Made by a program: the position numbers and the translations under genes
Notes under the pieces: generated by a model
The model's database searches: none
What the model was told of the DNA's origin: nothing
Seen by the model: the letters and a program-made list of their open reading frames with translations, nothing else
Shown here: one piece after another, positions 1 to 4,909 of the stretch
How positions within the stretch are numbered: position 1 is the first letter of the stretch
Layout: the number at the start of each line of letters is the position of its first letter
From: Microcaldota archaeon
GTDB lineage: Archaea > Micrarchaeota > Micrarchaeia > Norongarragalinales > Norongarragalinaceae
Reading direction: 5' to 3'
NCBI GenBank assembly: GCA_016214445.1
Contig: JACROM010000140.1
Coordinates: 1 to 7,212 of the forward strand
DNA: 7,212 bases

Positions 1-27
1 CCTAAATTCCCGTGGTTTTGGGCACTA
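1..27. repeat. Left terminal inverted repeat of the insertion sequence
   Basis: CCTAAATTCCCG at 1-12 matches the right end perfectly in inverted orientation. After eight mostly different bases, GGCACTA (21-27) matches again in register. The transposase stop codon TAG (complement of 2-4) is part of this repeat. A short palindrome TGGGCA-N6-TGCCCA (19-36) overlaps its inner side. Confidence 0.85.
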
Positions 28-1423
28 TGATGCCCAGTTTCTCAACAATTTCCCTCTGCTTCTTGGTTAATTCACTAACAATCAAGTCGTTCGGATAGAC
101 TTTGCACTTCAGATTACGCATTCGCACCAGCACATCCTCAATCGTGTACTTCACACCCAGTTTTTGTTTGAGTTGCGTAAACGCAATCAATGTCAAAAAC
201 TGAACGAATAGAAAACCACGCAACGCATCCTCGGAGTGCACGCGCAACGGAAGCAAACCCAAGTCGTCCTTCGAAAAACCGAACATCATTTCCACTACCT
301 GACGTAAGTAATACGTCTCCACAACATCCGATTTCGGGGCCGGAAAAGAAGAAACGAGAATCATCAAACCTCTCGTCGACAAGGCATACTCTAAATCCGC
401 AGCGTTCTTTTCCGCCTCATCACCGTTCTGCACAATCAAACGATTCACTTCACGCCCCTTGCGTTTCGGATCCATCACGAGGTAAGCGAACGCCTTTTTC
501 CCGAACAAAGTCGTCTCGACTTGTTTTACGAACAAGCCCCGTTCACCCATCCGCACGATGTTGGGCCCGGACTCCAAACTTTTCGCGTGCGCCGCAACAA
601 GTTCTTTATACAAAACACGTTGGGCGGGTAACCGCGTCAAGAAGTGCATGCCCTCGTCGTACATTTCCTTGATGTTGCCTTCGGAAAAAAATCCCGCATC
701 AAGGAACGTAAACGCCTTCTTGACGCCGTATTGCTTAAGTTCCTTGATTGTGTTCGATAACGTGGAGACATCAACGATGTTTCCGGGAAGCGTTCGAAAG
801 TACAATGGTGACTTGCTTTTTTCATCAACCACTAACAAGAAACGTGCCTGCTTGTCGATTTCCTCACCACATAAACCCCATGCCGTTAAGGGAATGTGAA
901 TCTGGTTCGGCAACGACGTGCCGTCGATAATGATTCCAGAGTCGCCAGTGGAAAGCGTCGGGATATACTCGCGGAAAAATGTTTGCTGCTTGCCCTCGTC
1001 ACTGAATCGTTTGAAAAATTCGCTTAACCGCTGAGATGACAAATCCGCTTGCGGGTACTGTAGCTGGGCGTAATTGCCTTCAAGCCACGGCTTTGCGTAC
1101 ATCATCGCGGAACCGTAACACAAGCGGTAGGTAATCAACGCTTGAAGCGTTTGCGTTTCGTTCCCAAAAACGTTTTCCAAAAGTTTCGCGAACCCTGATT
1201 GTTCTAGAAACTTTTGAATTACGAACGAATCCCCATAGTCAAGGATGAAGCGTTCTGCGTCTTTTCGTTGCGCACGGCGTTCGAAAATCTTTTTCTTTTT
1301 GTCCACGACCACGCCCATGTAACGTGATTTTTGTTTGGATGATTTCGTCGCCTTGTCCCAGTGTGCGGTTATTTCGTATGCGTACTCTTGTTTTCCAATT
1401 TTTTTGTACCTAAAAAAACTCAT
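2..1423 (-). CDS. DDE transposase, IS4 superfamily (IS1634-like)
   Basis: This 473-residue protein catalyses cut-and-paste movement of the surrounding element. The acidic triad can be placed: Asp167 in IIIDGTSLP, Asp242 in TFLDAGFFS and Glu378 in YYLRQVVEMMFGFSK. The last stretch matches the IS4-superfamily signature Y-(2)-R-(3)-E-(6)-K exactly (Tyr371, Arg374, Glu378, Lys385). The N-terminal 50 residues are basic and resemble the DNA-binding front part of IS1634-type transposases. The stretch from about 305 to 345, between the second Asp and the Glu, is the usual insertion domain. The length and lack of internal stops suggest it is intact. The ATG at 1423 lies about 25 bp from a TATA box, so the transcript is probably leaderless. 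The superfamily is secure from the signature; the exact IS family is inferred from general resemblance. Confidence 0.9.
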   Translation of the reverse strand: MSFFRYKKIGKQEYAYEITAHWDKATKSSKQKSRYMGVVVDKKKKIFERRAQRKDAERFILDYGDSFVIQKFLEQSGFAKLLENVFGNETQTLQALITYRLCYGSAMMYAKPWLEGNYAQLQYPQADLSSQRLSEFFKRFSDEGKQQTFFREYIPTLSTGDSGIIIDGTSLPNQIHIPLTAWGLCGEEIDKQARFLLVVDEKSKSPLYFRTLPGNIVDVSTLSNTIKELKQYGVKKAFTFLDAGFFSEGNIKEMYDEGMHFLTRLPAQRVLYKELVAAHAKSLESGPNIVRMGERGLFVKQVETTLFGKKAFAYLVMDPKRKGREVNRLIVQNGDEAEKNAADLEYALSTRGLMILVSSFPAPKSDVVETYYLRQVVEMMFGFSKDDLGLLPLRVHSEDALRGFLFVQFLTLIAFTQLKQKLGVKYTIEDVLVRMRNLKCKVYPNDLIVSELTKKQREIVEKLGIIVPKTTGI

Positions 1424-1442
1424 AGTGCCTATTGGGCACTAT
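1422..1442. promoter_or_regulatory. Operator-like palindrome between TATA box and transposase start
   Basis: ATAGTGCC (1422-1429) and GGCACTAT (1435-1442) form a perfect 8-bp inverted repeat with a 5-base centre. The same heptamer TAGTGCC occurs in both terminal repeats. The palindrome covers the predicted transcription start and start codon, so bound transposase could repress its own gene; this is inference. Confidence 0.55.
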
Positions 1443-1444
1443 AT

Positions 1445-1460
1445 TATTTAAACCTTTCGG
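1445..1460 (-). promoter_or_regulatory. TATA/BRE promoter of the transposase gene
   Basis: On the minus strand TTTAAATA (complement of 1445-1452) is preceded by CGAAAGG, a purine-rich BRE-like element. The box centre is about 25 bp from the A of the ATG at 1423, the normal archaeal distance to the transcription start, so a leaderless message is expected. Confidence 0.55.
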
Positions 1461-1493
1461 TAAACTTAGAGGTAAATTCTAACGAGAAATCAC

Positions 1494-1520
1494 TAGTGCC
1501 TAATAAATCGGGAATTTAGG
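1494..1520. repeat. Right terminal inverted repeat of the insertion sequence
   Basis: CGGGAATTTAGG (1509-1520) is the exact reverse complement of bases 1-12, and TAGTGCC (1494-1500) mirrors GGCACTA at 21-27. Read on the minus strand, its outermost bases CC TAA finish the last codon and provide the stop codon of the neighbouring cupin gene. Confidence 0.85.
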
Positions 1521-1845
1521 CTTTTGTAACAAATAGCAGCAACCCTTTTCGGCCGGTCTTAACTTCATGGCGTTCGTCTGGCGCTACTGTAAACAGGGTT
1601 CCCGGGCGCAAGCGTATGGCCTGTTTTTCAGACCGCACAGTGCCCGAACCTTCAAGGACGTATTCTGATTCGGTTTGCCCTTTGTGGTAATGCGGTTTCA
1701 CAACGGTGTTTGGCGGAAAGTGTAGGAATTGAACTTTGCAGGTCTTCCCCGCCTTGTTGTTGACTTCCATCAATACTTTTCGGAGGTAGCCATGGCTTGT
1801 ATTCAGCCATTTCATCTTTGAAGTTTTTATCAGACGCATTTGCAT
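1516..1845 (-). CDS. Small cupin protein, 3' end replaced by the insertion sequence
   Basis: A 109-residue single-domain cupin. Motif 1 is clear (PHYHKGQTESEYVLEGSG): His52, His54 and Glu59 are the likely metal ligands, with Gly66 at the end of the motif. Motif 2 (PGTLFTVAPDERHEV) gives the fourth ligand, His93. The fold and probably a bound metal follow from this; the substrate cannot be told. The final codons read GTT ACA AAA GCC TAA, and the last CC and the TAA belong to the terminal repeat of the insertion sequence. The natural C-terminus is therefore lost or altered, probably by only a few residues because the last cupin strand (LLLFV) is present. The gene starts 6 bases after the HEPN stop and is the third gene of that operon. 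Met3 or Met11 are alternative starts; no strong ribosome binding site decides. Confidence 0.8.
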   Translation of the reverse strand: MQMRLIKTSKMKWLNTSHGYLRKVLMEVNNKAGKTCKVQFLHFPPNTVVKPHYHKGQTESEYVLEGSGTVRSEKQAIRLRPGTLFTVAPDERHEVKTGRKGLLLFVTKA

Positions 1846-1851
1846 CGCGAC

Positions 1852-2418
1852 TCAGCGTTTTTTTGGCGTGGTGGCCCCTTCCTCTAAGCTTCCAACCAAT
1901 TTTTCCATTCTGTCCACAAAGTTTCTTGCATCTTTCAAGAGTTTTTCGGTCGCATCTTTTCCTGTTTCTTCTGTTACTCCGTATTGTGCTGTTTCTCTTT
2001 GCCTTCTTGCAAGCCGCAGCTTCTGGACGTACTCCTCTTCAAGTTCTCTGGCCCGCTTCAATTTGTCAAGGAAGTCTTTTTCCAAAAGGTTCTTTTTCAC
2101 AAAGAAAACTTCGAGAGCGGTTATTGTTGCTGCGTGGTTGTCGCTTTTGTAGCCGATTGATGCGAGGGCTGCCAAAGCAGAATGATACATGGCATAATAC
2201 GCCGCGATAACAATCCAATCAAAAGCTGAAAAGTCTCCGGGAATATTAAGCGCCCTCTTTGCTTCATCATTGTCTCCAAGTTTCAATAGGATGCTGCTAA
2301 CCATGGAATTATGGCCGGCTTTTGCAAGATAGCTTGGGGCGAGTCGTTTAATGAAAGATGCCTTTCCGCACAATCCCTTTTCTTCAAATTTCTCGAGTCT
2401 TTTTTCAACATCAATCAT
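1852..2418 (-). CDS. HEPN-domain protein, partner of the MNT protein
   Basis: 188 residues from the ATG at 2418. A GTG at 2427 is in frame, but AAGGTG lies 6 bases before the ATG and is a good archaeal ribosome binding site, so the ATG is preferred. The mostly helical protein carries AAYYAMYHSALAAL, the typical central helix of the PF05168-type HEPN family, and ends in charged, probably coiled-coil helices. HEPN proteins paired with MNT proteins are usually RNases or their relatives in toxin-antitoxin modules. In HepT the active motif is R-X4-H-X-Y. Here the most similar stretch is RQRETAQY, with Arg and Tyr in register but Ala where His would be, so RNase activity is doubtful. The start overlaps the end of the MNT gene by 8 bases (ATGATTGA), which implies coupled translation. 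Family assignment is good; function is inferred from context. Confidence 0.8.
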   Translation of the reverse strand: MIDVEKRLEKFEEKGLCGKASFIKRLAPSYLAKAGHNSMVSSILLKLGDNDEAKRALNIPGDFSAFDWIVIAAYYAMYHSALAALASIGYKSDNHAATITALEVFFVKKNLLEKDFLDKLKRARELEEEYVQKLRLARRQRETAQYGVTEETGKDATEKLLKDARNFVDRMEKLVGSLEEGATTPKKR

Positions 2419-3046
2419 TTGAAACACCTTCTTTTAGCAGTGAAAAATAATTCTCGAAACCATAAAGGACTAATCCATCCTGTTGCACTTCGTGTGCGAC
2501 CATTCTCTTTTTCGATTTAAGCATTTTTACAAATTCAGAAGCGGTGGTAATAAGTGAAGAAATGTCCTTGCCGTACCGGTGCTCAATCCCGCCGCATTCT
2601 CGTTCTAGCTGTTCTCTGACATCAAATGTGGAACTTATAATTAAGATATCGATATCGCTATGTTCTTTCTGCTCTCCTCTCGCATAGCTGCCAAACAAAA
2701 CAACGCACAATAATTCGTTTGGTGCTGTTTTCCTCAGATTTTCAACAAGTTCGCCAAGCGCCTTCTTCAAAACAACATCTCTCTCTAGGAACTCCCCCAT
2801 CTTCGAAACGCTTATCTTTTCAAGATATTTTCTCGCCATAATATTGCTTAAATCCAGCCTGCAAACTACTGCCTTTCCAACTTGCCTTTCTTTGAGGATG
2901 CCGTCTCTTATCAGAACCTTGACATGACGATACGCAGCATCATAAGATACGCCTGCTTTTTTCGCAAGCTCACGTATATTGAATTCATTGACCAACCCGG
3001 GCATAAAGGCAGACATTATCTTCGTAATTGTTGATTCCTTCACCAT
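2411..3046 (-). CDS. Winged-helix plus minimal nucleotidyltransferase (MNT) protein
   Basis: 211 residues with two domains. Residues about 5-65 form a winged helix (FNIRELAKKAGVSYDAAYRHVKVLIRDGIL). Residues about 90-200 form a DNA-polymerase-beta-type nucleotidyltransferase with GSYARG (119-124) and SDIDIL (130-135). Gly119-Ser120 followed by ten residues and Asp131-X-Asp133 fits the GSX10DXD signature of MntA-like antitoxins. Asp161 (KDISSL) is a candidate third metal ligand. MntA-type enzymes transfer AMP groups to the partner HEPN toxin, and the overlapping downstream HEPN gene makes that role likely here. The fused winged helix suggests it also represses its own operon, in line with the palindrome just upstream. 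The ATG at 3046 lies about 12 nt after the predicted transcription start. The domains are clear; the target is inferred. Confidence 0.88.
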   Translation of the reverse strand: MVKESTITKIMSAFMPGLVNEFNIRELAKKAGVSYDAAYRHVKVLIRDGILKERQVGKAVVCRLDLSNIMARKYLEKISVSKMGEFLERDVVLKKALGELVENLRKTAPNELLCVVLFGSYARGEQKEHSDIDILIISSTFDVREQLERECGGIEHRYGKDISSLITTASEFVKMLKSKKRMVAHEVQQDGLVLYGFENYFSLLKEGVSND

Positions 3047-3055
3047 TGCGATTAC

Positions 3056-3071
3056 CCGATAATGTTATCGG
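3056..3071. promoter_or_regulatory. Palindromic operator in front of the MNT-HEPN-cupin operon
   Basis: CCGATAATGTTATCGG is a perfect palindrome apart from its TG centre (7-bp arms). Beyond one mismatch, two further base pairs on each side are also symmetric. It lies between the TATA box and the ATG at 3046 and covers the predicted transcription start, so a bound dimer would block initiation. The winged-helix domain of the first gene product is the obvious candidate to bind it. Confidence 0.65.
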
Positions 3072-3080
3072 TTATGTGCA

Positions 3081-3096
3081 AATATAAATATTTCGG
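3081..3096 (-). promoter_or_regulatory. TATA/BRE promoter of the MNT-HEPN-cupin operon
   Basis: On the minus strand CCGAAATATTTATATT combines a BRE-like CCGAAA with an AT-rich TATA box (complement of 3081-3088). Initiation about 26 bp downstream would fall near 3058, giving a 12-nt leader before the ATG at 3046. Confidence 0.6.
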
Positions 3097-3112
3097 TTAG
3101 GGAGCTATCGAA

Positions 3113-3126
3113 AACGCGGGGGACGG
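3113..3126. repeat. Second copy of the tRNA-Ser 3' end (att-like direct repeat)
   Basis: AACGCGGGGGACGG here is identical to 3259-3272, which covers the discriminator base, the 3' acceptor strand, the end of the T arm and two bases downstream of the tRNA. The two copies are in direct orientation, 146 bp apart. Duplicated tRNA 3' ends are the normal scar of integrase-mediated insertion at tRNA genes. Fourteen GC-rich bases are short enough that coincidence cannot be excluded. Confidence 0.45.
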
Positions 3127-3136
3127 TACGGTCGCC

Positions 3137-3237
3137 CCTTTCTTTCCAAAGCATCCACAAAACTTCGCGTGTTTTGTGGTGCCATGAAAACGCTTTTCCG
3201 TTTTCACGGAAAGGTGCGGCCTGCCGCCAAAGAAAGG
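3137..3237 (-). other. Multi-hairpin element 3' of tRNA-Ser, possible structured RNA
   Basis: A perfect 9-bp outer stem (CCTTTCTTT 3137-3145 with AAAGAAAGG 3229-3237) encloses three local hairpins. These are CCACAAAAC/GTTTTGTGG (3155-3163/3171-3179, 7-base loop), TGAAAACG/CGTTTTCA (3185-3192/3199-3206, 6-base loop; it can instead pair TTTCCG/CGGAAA 3195-3200/3207-3212), and GCGG/CCGC (3216-3219/3224-3227). Together these form a four-way-junction-like fold. It follows the tRNA on the same strand and could be transcribed with it. No C/D boxes, kink-turn or coding frame of note is seen, and strand and function are unknown. A small non-autonomous mobile element is the main alternative. Confidence 0.45.
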
Positions 3238-3260
3238 AACTAACGCGCTGGTTTAAACAA

Positions 3261-3414
3261 CGCGGGGGACGGGACTCGAACCCGCGTTCCGCAAAGCGGA
3301 AGTAGGTTATCGTGAAACGCCTTCCCAGAGAAGGGAAAGCGCTTTTCACGAGATAGCAAGCCGCAAGCGGATTGCTATAGCAACCTACCGCCATAGCCAC
3401 TAGGCGACCCCCGC
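3261..3414 (-). tRNA. tRNA-Ser(GCU) with a 70-nt intron
   Basis: Read on the minus strand, the 7-bp acceptor stem GCGGGGG/CCCCCGC pairs perfectly (3414-3408 with 3268-3262). The D arm is GCC...GGC, the anticodon stem GTAGG/CCTAC (3388-3384/3306-3302), and the T arm GCGGG-TTCGAGT-CCCGT. A long variable arm (TTCCGCTTTGCGGAA) and discriminator G mark it as a type II tRNA for serine rather than leucine. The loop, once spliced, reads UUGCUAA with anticodon GCU, for AGC/AGU codons. The intron interrupts the loop after position 37. CCA is not encoded and must be added by the CCA enzyme. A TATA-like CTTAAACT (complement of 3442-3449) lies about 30 bp upstream. Confidence 0.95.
3308..3377 (-). other. 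tRNA-Ser intron (archaeal, position 37/38)
   Basis: Seventy bases separate anticodon-loop nucleotides 37 and 38; because of the repeated TA at the borders, a shift of one or two bases gives the same mature tRNA. It folds into two hairpins: UAGCAA-U-CCGC-UU-GCGG-C-UUGCUA (complement of 3354-3377), and a longer one closed by CGUGAAA/UUUCACG (complement of 3311-3350) with a GGGAA/UUCCC inner stem. Archaeal tRNA endonuclease normally cuts a bulge-helix-bulge. A 3-nt bulge (UA|A) on the 3' side and three central pairs can be drawn, but the fourth is a mismatch, so the motif is relaxed at best. There is no room for a homing endonuclease. Confidence 0.85.
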
Positions 3415-3431
3415 ATAGAGAGAATAATATT

Positions 3432-3470
3432 TTCCCGCGTAGTTTAAGTTCGTTTCTACGCCCGCGGGAA
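3432..3470. repeat. Inverted repeat between the kinase-like gene and the tRNA
   Basis: TTCCCGCG (3432-3439) and CGCGGGAA (3463-3470) are perfectly complementary, and CGTAG/CTACG (3438-3442/3456-3460) offers an alternative inner stem. It lies in the 74-base gap after the kinase-like stop codon and before the tRNA. On the minus strand CTCTTTTAATT precedes it, so a transcript end and the tRNA promoter may both be here. Confidence 0.4.
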
Positions 3471-3488
3471 TTAAAAGAGCAACCTTTT

Positions 3489-4070
3489 TTATCCGTCTTT
3501 CTCGATTCTGCCGGCATCCGTGATGTACGCCCTGAATCGTTTCTCTTTGTCGTCCCATTTGGCGTGGAAAACCGTTGCATCAGTGGAATACCCCTCTTTT
3601 TCCAGAATTTCTTGCTGTCTCGTCATGTCTTCATAAAACGGGAGCCGGTGTTCTTCCCGAAGGTCGTTGAAAGAGCGCAAGTTTAATTTAGTCATTATCA
3701 GGATGGATTTCCCTTCCCGATTTGTGAGTCTTATCGTGGGCAAAAGGTTGAGAACGTTTCCCTTTTCCCTGTTCAGTTTCTGCAGCGCCCTCAGGGTTTC
3801 ATAGTGTTTTACCGGGTCGCCGGTGTTTTCATGGTACGCAAAAGGGTTTTTTTCCTTGAACTCCTTGCTTGCCATCCTCAAAACTCGCTGTTTTCCTCTC
3901 CTTTCAACCTTCACTTCGACCTCGTAAATGCTCCCTTCGCCGCCGCTTCCGATAAGCGCGCCCCGTTTTATTTCCCTGGCCCTGACGGGTTTTCTTCCGC
4001 CTTCCAAAACAATCGGGTTCCTGATGCGTTCAACGAAGCCGCGCCAAATTGTTCTCATTTTTTGAAGCAT
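3489..4070 (-). CDS. Short protein-kinase-fold protein, truncated after the DFG-like motif
   Basis: 193 residues. A glycine-rich nucleotide loop IGSGGEGSIYEVEV (40-53) matches the GxGxxGxVY pattern of eukaryotic-type kinases. Lys69 (or Arg65) is in the place of the strand-3 lysine, Glu91 (HYETLRAL) is a candidate helix-C glutamate, and ILIMTKL (123-129) looks like the hinge. A catalytic-loop-like TDATVFHAKWD (163-173) and ITDAGRI (183-189), in the place of DFG, follow. The protein then ends with DG: no activation segment and no rest of the C-lobe are present. No canonical HRD is seen. It may be a minimal kinase, a pseudokinase or an ATP-binding regulator. The gene starts 10 bases after the Lon-like protease and shares its operon. 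The fold call is moderate; activity is unknown. Confidence 0.65.
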   Translation of the reverse strand: MLQKMRTIWRGFVERIRNPIVLEGGRKPVRAREIKRGALIGSGGEGSIYEVEVKVERRGKQRVLRMASKEFKEKNPFAYHENTGDPVKHYETLRALQKLNREKGNVLNLLPTIRLTNREGKSILIMTKLNLRSFNDLREEHRLPFYEDMTRQQEILEKEGYSTDATVFHAKWDDKEKRFRAYITDAGRIEKDG

Positions 4071-4080
4071 TTGTTTTCAT

Positions 4081-4872
4081 CTACCTGACAAAATAAGCAT
4101 AAGCTTCCCCGATGTTCTTGACTTCGATGATGTTCATCCCCACTTCCTCGCCCACGCTGACCTTGTTGACAGTTGAGTAGCATTTCTTGGTGTAGCTGTT
4201 GCTTGTCCTGTTCTCCTTGCACTGCCCCGCCACCTTGTTCTGCACGCTTTCTCCGGGCGGCACCAGGAGAGTGGCGTAGCCTGCCTTCTTTGCTGCCTGT
4301 GCTTTGGCCGTTATCATTCCTACCGGGCCTATGGCGCCGTCGGGCTCTATGCTGCCGGTTATGAGTATGCTTTGGTTGAGTTTGTCCTTTTTCAGAGCTG
4401 CTATGGTTGCGAGCGCAGCACCAGCGCCCGCGCTTTTGCCCCCTACCACGTCCGATTCAGCAGCGAACGTGTAGGAAACGTCCACGTCCTTGAATTCTCC
4501 AGCTATTCGTTTGGCGACGTCCAGCGCTATCCTGAGAGAGGTCTGCGTGTCCGCGTTTATCAGCGGGCTGTCCTCGAATCCTATGAACACCCTGCCTTGA
4601 CCAGGCCGCACCTCTATGATGAGGTCGGCAAGAGCGCCGTTGCCGTCCTTGTCAACTGCCGGAAGCTTGAGTTTGACGATGTTCGCCTGCTGCTGGATTT
4701 GGGCCTGCACTGTCGGCGTTGTTGCCGGTGCAGATGTGGGTATAACCGTTATTTCCAGTTGCGCTGAAGGCGTTGGCTGTGCAACAGGCTGCAGCGACAG
4801 GTTCGAGGCGTAGCCCACGAAGAACGCTGCTATTATGGCCACTACGGTAAGCATGTAGAAGCTTTGCTTCAT
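4081..4872 (-). CDS. Membrane-anchored or secreted Lon-like (S16) serine protease
   Basis: 263 residues. Residues 5-22 are a hydrophobic segment after MKQS: a signal peptide or membrane anchor. A Pro/Thr/Ala/Gln-rich linker (about 28-62) leads to a Lon proteolytic domain without AAA+ or substrate-recruiting parts. The catalytic dyad is Ser147 (GGKSAGAGAAL) and Lys190 (GPVGMITAKAQAAKKAG). They are 43 residues apart, the same spacing as Ser679/Lys722 in E. coli Lon, so the enzyme is probably active. ITGSIEPDGAIGPVG is the conserved loop before the lysine. Two cysteines (218 and 231) could form a disulfide outside the cell. The ATG lies about 26 bp from a TATA-like TTTTTTATTC, so the message is probably leaderless. 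It is the first gene of a two-gene unit with the kinase-like protein. Substrates are unknown. Confidence 0.85.
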   Translation of the reverse strand: MKQSFYMLTVVAIIAAFFVGYASNLSLQPVAQPTPSAQLEITVIPTSAPATTPTVQAQIQQQANIVKLKLPAVDKDGNGALADLIIEVRPGQGRVFIGFEDSPLINADTQTSLRIALDVAKRIAGEFKDVDVSYTFAAESDVVGGKSAGAGAALATIAALKKDKLNQSILITGSIEPDGAIGPVGMITAKAQAAKKAGYATLLVPPGESVQNKVAGQCKENRTSNSYTKKCYSTVNKVSVGEEVGMNIIEVKNIGEAYAYFVR

Positions 4873-4885
4873 GCTTTTACTACGA

Positions 4886-4909
4886 CATTAAAGAATAAAA
4901 AAGGGAGAC
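4886..4909 (-). promoter_or_regulatory. T-rich terminator of glnA and TATA box of the protease gene
   Basis: In the 37-base gap after the glnA stop the minus strand reads CTCCCTTTTTTATTCTTT. The T-run is a plausible archaeal terminator for glnA. Its TTTTTTATTC part lies about 26 bp before the protease ATG at 4872 and fits a TATA box. One short stretch seems to serve both functions. Confidence 0.45.

Larger units (their letters stand above)
1..1520 (-). mobile_element. IS4-superfamily (IS1634-like) insertion sequence, apparently complete
   Basis: The two ends are inverted copies: CCTAAATTCCCG at 1-12 and its reverse complement at 1509-1520. A second block of identity (GGCACTA, 21-27 and 1494-1500) lies at exactly the same distance from each end, so the terminal repeat is about 27 bp with mismatches between the two blocks. 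Between them lies a single transposase gene on the minus strand, whose stop codon sits inside the left repeat. About 97 bp of non-coding sequence on the right hold its promoter and operator-like palindrome. No frameshift or deletion is visible, so the element may be active. The left flank is outside the window, so no target-site duplication can be checked. The right end is fused to the end of a cupin gene. Confidence 0.85.

Noticed and set aside
190..930. Several plus-strand open frames opposite the transposase
   Set aside because: They are antisense shadows of a transposase with an intact catalytic signature; their translations are low-complexity and have no start signals.
3137..3260. A second, degenerate tRNA downstream of tRNA-Ser
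   Set aside because: Only the last 14 bases match; no T-loop, D-arm or anticodon arm can be drawn.
3101..3480. CRISPR-like repeats around the tRNA
   Set aside because: The repeats are local inverted repeats and one direct pair; there is no regular repeat-spacer pattern.
3065..3580. Long minus-strand open frame across the tRNA and its flanks
   Set aside because: It runs through a complete tRNA with intron and the hairpin element, starts inside the kinase-like gene, and its translation resembles no family.
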